11,084 nt of DNA from DAOTUB01 sp034437455 (lineage in GTDB: Bacteria; Chloroflexota; Anaerolineae; B4-G1), in assembly GCA_034437455.1 (NCBI GenBank), contig DAOTUB010000304.1, positions 1 to 11,084 of the forward strand, written 5' to 3'. The notes beneath the pieces were generated by a model. The model made no database searches. It was not told where the DNA came from and worked only from the letters and a program-made list of their open reading frames with translations. The position numbers and the translations under genes are program-made. Numbering within the stretch: the first letter of the stretch is position 1; each line of letters starts with the position of its first letter. Shown piece by piece: positions 1 through 6,040 of this stretch.

Positions 1-101
1 GTGTCAATCGCGCTATTCGCGGCATCATTAACCGCGCTTTTGGTTACCGAAACTTTGACAACTTCCGTCTACAAGTTCTCGTGGAGTGTGGCGGTGGCTG
101 A
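1..101 (+). CDS. ISL3-family transposase, C-terminal fragment
   Basis: The frame beginning at base 3 reads 32 residues to a TGA at 99-101. It includes the stretch INRAFGYRNFDNFRLQVLVE. The pattern AFGYRNF-x-NFR-x-x-VL is the typical end of ISL3 (IS204/IS1001-type, DDE) transposases, which cut and join the ends of their own element. The rest of the protein, including all catalytic acidic residues, lies upstream of the window. The stop is followed immediately by the element's terminal inverted repeat, as expected for an intact 3' end. A longer open frame starting at base 1 in another register codes for nothing recognisable and is not the gene. Confidence 0.75.
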   Translation, partial: VNRAIRGIINRAFGYRNFDNFRLQVLVECGGG

Positions 102-128
102 CTTTACCCCGCAAATCTGCGTAGAGCC
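1..128 (+). mobile_element. Right end of an ISL3-family insertion sequence (partial)
   Basis: The window opens inside an insertion sequence and shows only its right end. It carries the transposase C-terminus, then about 27 bases (102-128) whose reverse complement starts GGCTCTACGC. ISL3-family elements characteristically have ends beginning GGCTCT, so I place the outer boundary at base 128. The next 8 bases, AGAAAAAA (129-136), have the length of the 8-bp target duplication made by this family and the AT-rich character it prefers. The left end and the other target copy lie outside the window, so completeness cannot be judged. The element sits 56 bases upstream of the start of the LysM-M23 gene and may have displaced its native promoter. 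Confidence 0.7.
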
Positions 129-137
129 AGAAAAAAG

Positions 138-171
138 TCACGTATCACCCCTTCGGGTCACGTTTCACTTG
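138..171 (+). repeat. Degenerate TCACGNA heptamer repeat, upstream copy
   Basis: Just outside the IS end are the heptamers TCACGTA (138-144), TCACCCC (145-151), TCACGTT (158-164) and TCACTTG (165-171), with a 6-base break TTCGGG in the middle. TCACGTATCAC is repeated as TCACGTTTCAC 20 bases later. The first of these 11-mers recurs exactly at 6924-6934 inside the DUF512 gene, so this belongs to a dispersed repeat family. The middle (147-158) could form a small ACCC/GGGT hairpin. The repeat lies directly before the ribosome binding site of the LysM-M23 gene, so it would be in that mRNA's leader if transcription starts upstream. Confidence 0.55.
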
Positions 172-184
172 CAGGAGGTATTCA

Positions 185-1630
185 GTGAATAGAAAGGCTA
201 TCATTGGGCTAATGGTTTGTCTGGCGCTCGGAATATGGGCGGGTTCTGTGTATGCTCAATCGAGTGCGCCGCCGTTGCGAGCGACCGTGCACATCGTTCA
301 GCGGGGTGAGACCATGTTCTCCATCGCGCAGCGGTACGGCCTGACGGTGGACGCCGTCACCCACGCCAATGGCATCCCCGATCCCCGGCAGGTTTACATC
401 GGCCAGCGGCTCGAAATCCCTGGTGGAGAGGTAGAGATCGCTGCGGAGGAGACGACGCCTTACGTGGTGCAGGCGGGCGATACCCTGGCTGCCATCGCCA
501 GACGCTATCGCACCACCTGGCAAATTCTCGTCCGGGTCAATCGTCTGCTCTCTCCTGACGCTCTCTACGTAGGTCAGGTCATCCAGGTGCCTGTTCCCTT
601 CCCCTCCTCCCTTGGGGGGAAAGAGGGGGGGGATTATGCCGTCCACGTTGTGCGTCCTGGTGATACATTGCTCCGCGTTGCGTTGCAGTATGGTGTCTCG
701 CCCTGGACGTTAGCGGCTGAGAGTCGCGTCGCAAACCCGGCGTTGATCTATCCAGGGCAGGAGCTTGTGGTTCCCGGCGAAGGATCTGGCTTGTTACCGG
801 CGCCTTTTGTGTCCGTCGATGTACAGCCGCTGCCGGTGTTCCAGGGGACGACGATGGTCGTCGCCGTGCGCACGACGGAACCGGTCACGCTCAGGGGGAG
901 GTTGTTCGAGCGGGAGGTGCGCTTCGGCGAGGAAGATGGCGTCTACTACGGGCTGGTGGGCGTGCACGTGCTCACGGAGCCGGGCCTGTACGAGCTGGAA
1001 CTGAGTGCCGTGGACGGCGCGGGGCAGAGCACAGAGATCGCCGCCGACATCGTCGTGGAGGCTGGCAGCTTTGGCTATGAGCGCATTGACGTATCTTCAT
1101 CCTCCAGCCTGCTCGATCCGGCCGTCGTCGCCGCCGAGCGAGAACGTCTGGACGCAATTCGTCAGACCTTTACCGAGGAACGGGGTTGGGTGGATGTCTT
1201 TCAGTACCCATGCAGGGGGCCGATCTCGTCCTATTTTGGTTCGCATCGCGCGTATAGTAACGGCCCGTACACCAGTTACCACAGCGGCGTCGACTTTCGA
1301 GCGCCGGGCGGGACGCCCGTGTACGCGCCGGCAGCGGGAACGGTGGTGATGGCCGATTCGCTGCAAGTGCGGGGCAATGTCATTATCATTGACCATGGCT
1401 GGGGCGTGTTGACGGGCTATTGGCATCTTTCGTCGCTCGAAGCGGAGATCGGCCAGCAGGTCGCGCAGGGCGACGTGGTCGGTAAGGTGGGCAGCACCGG
1501 CTTGTCCACCGGCGCGCATCTCCATTGGGAAGTGTGGGTTGGTGGGGTCAGCGTGGATGGTTTGCAGTGGATGGAAGCGTTCTATCCCTGGCCTGAGCGT
1601 GGATTGGTAGCGGCTACGGGTAGTGAATAG
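185..1630 (+). CDS. Secreted LysM-M23 peptidoglycan hydrolase
   Basis: This is a probable exported cell-wall metallopeptidase that binds glycan through LysM domains and cuts peptide crosslinks. The GTG start is supported by AGGAGG at 173-178, 6 bases upstream. Residues 1-24 form a signal peptide (basic NRK, hydrophobic core, likely cleavage after VYA). LysM domains lie at about 35-80, 92-136 and 151-197, each with the (Q/P)xGDT/GET...YxGQ...VP pattern. Residues 205-300 look like a beta-rich spacer of unknown identity. The M23 domain (about 345-460) keeps the lysostaphin-type zinc ligands H366 and D370 (HxxxD) and H447 in HLH, plus H414 and H445. Length 481 aa is normal for such multidomain hydrolases. 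A Pro/Gly/Ser-rich insert (about 138-149) between LysM2 and LysM3 is encoded by a G-rich repeat. It is not obviously in an operon with upstream sequence, which is an IS end. Confidence 0.92.
   Translation: MNRKAIIGLMVCLALGIWAGSVYAQSSAPPLRATVHIVQRGETMFSIAQRYGLTVDAVTHANGIPDPRQVYIGQRLEIPGGEVEIAAEETTPYVVQAGDTLAAIARRYRTTWQILVRVNRLLSPDALYVGQVIQVPVPFPSSLGGKEGGDYAVHVVRPGDTLLRVALQYGVSPWTLAAESRVANPALIYPGQELVVPGEGSGLLPAPFVSVDVQPLPVFQGTTMVVAVRTTEPVTLRGRLFEREVRFGEEDGVYYGLVGVHVLTEPGLYELELSAVDGAGQSTEIAADIVVEAGSFGYERIDVSSSSSLLDPAVVAAERERLDAIRQTFTEERGWVDVFQYPCRGPISSYFGSHRAYSNGPYTSYHSGVDFRAPGGTPVYAPAAGTVVMADSLQVRGNVIIIDHGWGVLTGYWHLSSLEAEIGQQVAQGDVVGKVGSTGLSTGAHLHWEVWVGGVSVDGLQWMEAFYPWPERGLVAATGSE
599..633 (+). 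repeat. C-rich/G-rich imperfect inverted repeat inside the LysM-M23 gene
   Basis: A pyrimidine tract (601-613, four C, then TCCTCCC, TT) runs straight into a purine tract (614-633) with runs of six and eight G. The two halves can pair as an imperfect hairpin, and the G runs could form a quadruplex. It is read in frame as FPSSLGGKEGGD, exactly between the second and third LysM domains. C-rich/G-rich palindromes of this look are common intergenic repeats in several bacterial groups. Here one appears to have been absorbed as a linker. That it is a dispersed family member is inference from appearance. Confidence 0.5.
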
Positions 1631-1655
1631 TTCAATTGTTCAGAGGAGATAACCT

Positions 1656-2198
1656 GTGGAATTTTCAGAACTCGTCGAAAAACGGTACAGTGTGCGGAGA
1701 TACAAACCCGACCCGGTGGAGGATGACAAACTGGAAGCGGTGCTCGAGGCGGCGCGCCTCGCGCCCACTGCGGTCAATTTTCAGCCTTTTCAAATTATCG
1801 TGATCCACACGGAGGGGCGCGAGGAGGAACTGGGCCGCATCTATGGCAAGGATTGGTTCGTCCAGCCGCCGTTGCTTGTGTGCATCTGTGGGACGCCCAA
1901 GCAGAGCTGGGTTCGCAAGGATGGGAAAAACTATAACGACGTGGACGTGGCCATCGTGATGGATCACCTGATCCTGGCCGCCACGAATGAGGGGTTAGGC
2001 ACCTGCTGGGTCGGCGCGTTCGACGCCGACGCCGCGCGCGAGGTGCTGGGCCTGCCCGACGACGTCGAGCCGATCGCCTTCACCCCCCTGGGATATCCGG
2101 CCAAGTCGCCCCGTAGTGGCAGTGGCCCCAACGGGACGCTGCCAAAGTCGAAGAAACGCAAGCCACTGTCCGAGTTGGTACGCTACGAGCGTTGGTAA
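1656..2198 (+). CDS. Nitroreductase-family FMN oxidoreductase (first copy)
   Basis: This is a probable FMN-dependent NAD(P)H oxidoreductase of the nitroreductase fold; the natural substrate is unknown. The GTG start follows AGAGGAG (1642-1648) by 7 bases. The 180-aa length fits the short single-domain branch. Visible family motifs are the N-terminal phosphate-binding RxSVRRY (residues 10-16), the APTAVNFQPF segment (36-45) that lines the FMN site, and GLGTCWVGAF (113-122) near the isoalloxazine ring. A Ser/Gly/Lys-rich stretch (151-168) precedes the conserved end KPLSELV. The gene ends inside the start of the kinase gene. A second nitroreductase follows that kinase and shares the GLGTCW and KPLSE-(L/I)-V motifs, so the two are diverged paralogues within one unit. 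Confidence 0.88.
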   Translation: MEFSELVEKRYSVRRYKPDPVEDDKLEAVLEAARLAPTAVNFQPFQIIVIHTEGREEELGRIYGKDWFVQPPLLVCICGTPKQSWVRKDGKNYNDVDVAIVMDHLILAATNEGLGTCWVGAFDADAAREVLGLPDDVEPIAFTPLGYPAKSPRSGSGPNGTLPKSKKRKPLSELVRYERW

Positions 2199-3253
2199 CG
2201 CGCCAGACAAAGGCGCCGGGTTGGTTGGACGCGCTCGCCGTCGCCCACGCCGCTGGAGCGGAGAGTTGGTCGGGTGACGGCGTCGTGCTGCGCCGTGTGA
2301 CCGGCGGCGCGAACAATGCCCTGTACCGGGTGGAGACCGGCGAGCAAGTCTACGCCGCCAAGCTGTGCGTCGCCGACGGTCGCCGACGGGCCGCACGGGA
2401 GTTTGGCGCGCTCCGGTTGCTGCGCGCGGCTGGGCTAGATATCGCGCCGCAGCCGGTTTGGTTGGACGAAAGCTGCGCTATTCTGCCCTTTCCACTCGTT
2501 GTCTACCGTTGGCTGCCCGGCGAGCCTCTCGGATCAACGCCAACCTCGCGTCAACTGGTTGCCTTGCTGGAGAGTTTCCATCGCCTGCACGCGCTCCGTC
2601 AGACGGATTGGGATTCCGAGCTCCCCGACGCTATCTTTCACTGGTTTGACTTTGAGCCATACCTGGCCGAGCTGCGCGATTTTCTGGTCAAGTACGGAAC
2701 CTGGCTGGCGACCACCGGGCCGGATGGGCGGGATTTGCGAGATCGACTCGCCCGGCTGGTGGACAGTTGCACGGAGGTTCTCACCACCACGACGGTGGAT
2801 CCGAGCCGCGATGGTTTCCCCTTGCGCTTGTGCCACGTGGATCAGAATCTGGCAAATGCCTTATGGAGTGAAGACGGTCGGCTGCGCTGGGTGGACTGGG
2901 AGTACAGTGGGTGGGGCGACCCGGCCCTGGACCTGGCGGAACCGCGCTGGCACGCTGCGCTGGCTGAACTGAGCGAGTCGCAACAGGCCTGGCTGCGCGA
3001 AAACTATCGCCGCCCGGAAGGCGACCCCGGTTTTGATGAGCGGCTCGCGGCGTGGGATCGTCTCCTGGCGACGCGCTGGCCCTTCTTGATCCTGCGCTGG
3101 CTGTGGAGCGAGCACCACGGGCCAGACCGCGTCCGTCTGACCCAACCTTCCGGCGATTCATCCGTGCTGCGTGCTCGTCTCTCGCGCTTCATTGAGCGCG
3201 CTGAGGGATTGGTCAATGGCGAAAGGAGCATTCAAGATGACCTCGACGAATGA
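2192..3253 (+). CDS. Aminoglycoside phosphotransferase-fold small-molecule kinase
   Basis: This is an ATP-dependent phosphotransferase of the APH/choline-kinase superfamily; the substrate cannot be told from the sequence. Seen in order: a nucleotide-loop-like VTGGANNALYRV (36-47), ATP-binding lysine K57 in YAAKLC, the hinge LVVYRWLPGEPL (102-113), a catalytic loop CHVDQNLAN with D217 as likely base and N222 as metal ligand, and the second metal site WVDWEYSGWGDPALDLA with D235. Length 353 aa is normal. The TTG start at 2192 overlaps the upstream nitroreductase stop by 7 bases and has no strong ribosome site, so it may be translationally coupled. A start a few codons downstream is possible. 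Its 3' end overlaps the next nitroreductase by 17 bases. The context argues for a role tied to the flanking oxidoreductases and not for antibiotic resistance. Confidence 0.82.
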   Translation: MVTRQTKAPGWLDALAVAHAAGAESWSGDGVVLRRVTGGANNALYRVETGEQVYAAKLCVADGRRRAAREFGALRLLRAAGLDIAPQPVWLDESCAILPFPLVVYRWLPGEPLGSTPTSRQLVALLESFHRLHALRQTDWDSELPDAIFHWFDFEPYLAELRDFLVKYGTWLATTGPDGRDLRDRLARLVDSCTEVLTTTTVDPSRDGFPLRLCHVDQNLANALWSEDGRLRWVDWEYSGWGDPALDLAEPRWHAALAELSESQQAWLRENYRRPEGDPGFDERLAAWDRLLATRWPFLILRWLWSEHHGPDRVRLTQPSGDSSVLRARLSRFIERAEGLVNGERSIQDDLDE

Positions 3254-3875
3254 ACAGATCTCCTCCCAGGCATTGCTGGCTTTGCTCAAGGGCCGGCGCA
3301 GCATCCGGCGTTACCGTCCAGACCCGGTGCCAGACGAGATGATCGAGCAAATTTTGGAGGCCGGGCGCTGGGCTCCTTCGGCCAGCAACCGGCAGCCGTG
3401 GACGTTTATCGTCATCCAGGACAGGGCCATTCTCCAGCAGGTGGCGCAGCACGCCGCGTACTACTTTGTCCGCTGGGCGCACGTGAAGGATGCCCCCCTG
3501 CTCATCGCGCTGTGCGGCGACGCTCGACATCCCATCTACCGGCAGTTTCTCCACGAGGACGTCGGCTTGGCCGGATCCCAGATCATGTTGCAGGCCAAGT
3601 CGCTGGGGCTAGGCACCTGCTGGCTTGGGGGGTTGGATCGGAAGGCAATCGCGGGCATCCTCCGGGTGCCGAATCACGTCGAGATCATAGGGTTGCTGGC
3701 AGTCGGTTTCCCGGACGAGGAGCCAGCCCCCAGTTCTCGCAAGCCATTGTCCGAGATCGTTTATTACAACGTCTATGGCAATCGAGGTGAGGATGGCGAT
3801 GCAAGGCCGGGACAGGTTCCGGGCGGGCTGCTGGGAAAGTTGCTGCGCCGGCTTCGACTGGATATTCGCGTTTAG
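3237..3875 (+). CDS. Nitroreductase-family FMN oxidoreductase (second copy)
   Basis: This is a second probable FMN-dependent oxidoreductase of the nitroreductase fold, 212 aa. I chose ATG 3237 because AAAGGAG (3222-3228) sits 8 bases upstream and the family motif RRSIRRYRPDPVPDE begins about 20 residues later. The frame stays open back to 3171 but has no comparable signal there. Motifs: SIRRY (22-26), APSASNRQPW (46-55) and GLGTCWLGGL (124-133), then KPLSEIVYYN (169-178). After that a tail of about 34 residues, rich in Gly and Arg and ending KLLRRLRLDIRV, goes beyond the usual family end and is absent from the first copy. The stop TAG (3873-3875) lies inside a 16-bp-stem palindrome. It overlaps the kinase gene, so coupled translation is likely. 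Confidence 0.87.
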   Translation: MTSTNEQISSQALLALLKGRRSIRRYRPDPVPDEMIEQILEAGRWAPSASNRQPWTFIVIQDRAILQQVAQHAAYYFVRWAHVKDAPLLIALCGDARHPIYRQFLHEDVGLAGSQIMLQAKSLGLGTCWLGGLDRKAIAGILRVPNHVEIIGLLAVGFPDEEPAPSSRKPLSEIVYYNVYGNRGEDGDARPGQVPGGLLGKLLRRLRLDIRV

Positions 3876-3907
3876 GTGCAATGCACTTGCCAAGTGCGTT
3901 GCACCTA
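3873..3907 (+). repeat. 35-base palindromic repeat overlapping a stop codon
   Basis: Left arm 3873-3888 (TAGGTGCAATGCACTT) pairs with right arm 3892-3907 (AAGTGCGTTGCACCTA) over 16 positions with a single T-G wobble, around a GCC loop. The first three bases are the stop codon of the second nitroreductase. No T-run follows, so it is not a standard intrinsic terminator. It could still attenuate transcription or stabilise the upstream mRNA before the MATE gene, which starts 17 bases later. The compact near-perfect form suggests a REP-like dispersed repeat, but no second copy is present in this window. Confidence 0.75.
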
Positions 3908-3923
3908 TGAGGTAGGTTAACGA

Positions 3924-5312
3924 GTGACCAATAGTGGGAGCGTGGAGGCAATAGAAACACTTCAGGCAGGAGAACGAGACCTGACCAGCGGGAGCCTGCA
4001 CGGGGCCATCTGGCGCCTGGCCGCCCCGATGACGTTAGAGACCGGCATCCTCAACCTGGTTCAGGTGCTGGATACGTATTGGGTTGGGCAGTTGGGATCG
4101 GCGGCCCTGGCGGCGGTGACCATCAGCATCACCATTCGCTGGGTGATCAACAGCCTGGCGAACGGGCTGGGCATCGGGGGGATGGCGGTGGTGGCCCGCC
4201 GGATCGGAGAAAAGGACAGGGCGGCGGCAGACCACGCCGCCTGGCAGACGATTCTGCTGGCGCTGTTCATGGCCCTCTTTCTCGGCGGCGTAGGGCTTCT
4301 CGTCGCCCGCCCGCTGCTGGCGCTTCTGGGGGCGGACGCCGAGGTGTTGCTCCTGGGGCTGGCCTATCTCCGCGTCACCTTTGGCGGATTGTTCACCCTC
4401 ATCCTCGTCTTTGGCATCAATTCCCTGCTGCGCGGCGCAGGAGAGGCCCGGCTGGCGATGGTGGTGCAGTTTCTGACGACGGTGGTCAACGTGGTGTTGG
4501 AGCCGGTGCTCGTCTTTGGGTGGGGGCCGTTTCCGCCGCTGGGGGTCGCTGGTTCCGCCTGGGCGAGTGTCCTCGGCTTTGGCGCCGGATTGGCCTTGCA
4601 GATCGCCATCCTCCTGCGAGGCCGGGCCAGGGTCAGCATCGACTTGCGCGACCTGCGGCCCGATTTTCCGCTGATGGGCCGGATCGTTCAGATCGCCTTG
4701 CCCAGCACAATACAGATGACCTTGCGCGCCTCCTCTCGACTGGCCATCGTGGGATTGGTGGGGCTTTACGGCACTTTTGCCACAGCCGGGTACGGGGTAG
4801 CGGGCCGCTTGCTGCTGATCGCCCTCATCCCGGGCTTTGGGCTGGGCAACGCCGCGGGGACACTGGTGGGGCAGAACCTGGGCGCGCGCAAGCCCGACCG
4901 GGCGGAACGCAGCGCCTGGTGGGTCGCCGCTTACACCACTGGCTATATGGTCACGGTGGCGACTCTGCTCTTCATCTTTGCTCGGCCCCTGGTTGCGCTG
5001 TTTGACCCCACGCCGCAGGTGGTGGAGATTGGCGTCGGGTGTCTGCACATCGTGCCTTACTCGATGATCGCCAGCGCCGTGGGCGTGGTGCTGGCGCGGG
5101 GGTTCGATGGGGCCGGGAACACGACGCCGGCGATGGTGGTCAACCTGCTCACCTTGTGGGGGATGGAAGTACCCTTCGCCTACGGTCTCTCTCGCTGGCT
5201 GGGGCTGGGTGTGACCGGCGTCTGGTGGGGGCGGGCCATCGCTAACCTGGCGAACGGTCTCTTGTTCGCGGTCTGGTTTCGCCGGGGACGTTGGAAACGA
5301 AAGGAGGTCTAG
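3924..5312 (+). CDS. MATE-family multidrug/metabolite exporter
   Basis: This is an inner-membrane antiporter of the MATE (NorM/DinF-like) family that would export organic cations or metabolites using a sodium or proton gradient. The 462-aa length and about twelve hydrophobic segments fit the family. Internal duplication is visible: the N-half ITIRWVINSLANGLGIGGMAVVARRIGEKD-type region and the C-half IPGFGLGNAAGTLVGQNLGARKPDRA region are the paired family signatures; GAGEARLAM and GAGNTTPAMVV match likewise. The GTG start at 3924 has TGAGGTAGG at 3908-3916. A GTG at 3942 is an alternative. The substrate is unknown. The gene lies between the nitroreductase/kinase cassette and cmk, and its last bases contain the ribosome site of cmk. 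Confidence 0.9.
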   Translation: MTNSGSVEAIETLQAGERDLTSGSLHGAIWRLAAPMTLETGILNLVQVLDTYWVGQLGSAALAAVTISITIRWVINSLANGLGIGGMAVVARRIGEKDRAAADHAAWQTILLALFMALFLGGVGLLVARPLLALLGADAEVLLLGLAYLRVTFGGLFTLILVFGINSLLRGAGEARLAMVVQFLTTVVNVVLEPVLVFGWGPFPPLGVAGSAWASVLGFGAGLALQIAILLRGRARVSIDLRDLRPDFPLMGRIVQIALPSTIQMTLRASSRLAIVGLVGLYGTFATAGYGVAGRLLLIALIPGFGLGNAAGTLVGQNLGARKPDRAERSAWWVAAYTTGYMVTVATLLFIFARPLVALFDPTPQVVEIGVGCLHIVPYSMIASAVGVVLARGFDGAGNTTPAMVVNLLTLWGMEVPFAYGLSRWLGLGVTGVWWGRAIANLANGLLFAVWFRRGRWKRKEV

Positions 5313-5317
5313 CGCGC

Positions 5318-6040
5318 TTGCCTGCGGATAAAAAACATCCGATCACGATTGCCATTGACGGCCCGGCTGCCTCGGGCAAGAGCACCGTCAGCGAGTTGCT
5401 CGCCCGGCGGCTGGATTACCTTTACTTTGATACCGGCGTGATGTACCGCGCCGTGACCTGGGCGGCGCTCGAACGAGGCGTACCTATCGAGGACGAGGTA
5501 GCGGTGACCGCCTTGGCGGAGCATCTTCGCATCGACGTCGTCGCGCCGACGGTGGAAGATGGTCGCCAGTACACGGTCCTGGCCGACGGCGCGGATGGAG
5601 CGTCGGTGGACGTGGCCTGGGCCATCCGCGCGCCGGCGGTGGACGCCAACGTTTCGGCGGTCTCTGCCTATCCCGGTGTGCGAAAGGCGCTCGTCGCGCA
5701 GCAGCGGCGAGTGGCGGCCAAAGGGCCGGTGGTGATGGCGGGGCGCGACATCGGCACCGTCGTCCTGCCCGACGCCGATCTCAAGATCTATCTGGATGCC
5801 AGCGCCGAGGAACGAGCGCGACGCCGTTGCCAGGAATTGCAGCGGCGTGGGGAAGAGGCCGACTATGAGGCGGTGCTGGCCTCGATGCGCCGCCGCGACG
5901 AGATTGACAGCAGCCGGGCGGTCTCTCCGTTGCGCGCGGCAGAGGACGCCGTCGTCGTGGACACGACCGACCTGGACATTGAGGAGATGCTGGCCGAGGT
6001 GGAGCGGTTGGTTAGGGAGCGGAGATGCCCGCCGGACTGA
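5318..6040 (+). CDS. cmk: Cytidylate kinase
   Basis: Cytosolic (d)CMP kinase, converting CMP or dCMP plus ATP to the diphosphate for nucleotide synthesis. The P-loop GPAASGKST is at residues 15-23, the substrate-binding YFDTGVMYRAVTW around 36-48, and GRDIGTVVLPDA at 142-153. The LID-like ARRRCQELQRRGE and the downstream MRRRDEIDSSRAVSPLR segment that binds nucleotide phosphates follow. At 240 aa it is of normal length. The TTG start at 5318 is chosen because AAGGAGG (5301-5307) lies 10 bases upstream. A TTG at 5291 in the same frame would place that ribosome site inside the coding region. It starts 5 bases after the MATE stop and ends overlapping the DUF512 gene by 16 bases, so expression is probably coupled on both sides. 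Confidence 0.93.
   Translation: MPADKKHPITIAIDGPAASGKSTVSELLARRLDYLYFDTGVMYRAVTWAALERGVPIEDEVAVTALAEHLRIDVVAPTVEDGRQYTVLADGADGASVDVAWAIRAPAVDANVSAVSAYPGVRKALVAQQRRVAAKGPVVMAGRDIGTVVLPDADLKIYLDASAEERARRRCQELQRRGEEADYEAVLASMRRRDEIDSSRAVSPLRAAEDAVVVDTTDLDIEEMLAEVERLVRERRCPPD

Noticed and set aside
1..192. A 63-codon open frame from base 1
   Set aside because: It has no homology-like motifs and runs across the IS end. The correct frame here is the transposase tail starting at base 3.
3171..3236. Earlier start for the second nitroreductase
   Set aside because: It lacks a ribosome site and would greatly lengthen the overlap with the kinase. ATG 3237 has AAAGGAG at good spacing.
2192..3253. Kinase as an aminoglycoside-resistance gene
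   Set aside because: The fold matches, but the context is metabolic and no resistance-specific signature is visible. The superfamily includes many unrelated kinases.
3873..3907. Palindrome as an intrinsic terminator
   Set aside because: No T-run follows the right arm, and a ribosome site and the MATE start follow within 17 bases.
4035..5048. A long antisense frame of 337 codons opposite the MATE gene
   Set aside because: It is a shadow of a GC-rich gene: Gln/Arg/His-rich low-complexity translation without motifs, opposite a clear MATE protein.
5291..5317. Earlier TTG start for cmk
   Set aside because: The extra nine residues would include the AAGGAGG that best serves as ribosome site for TTG 5318.
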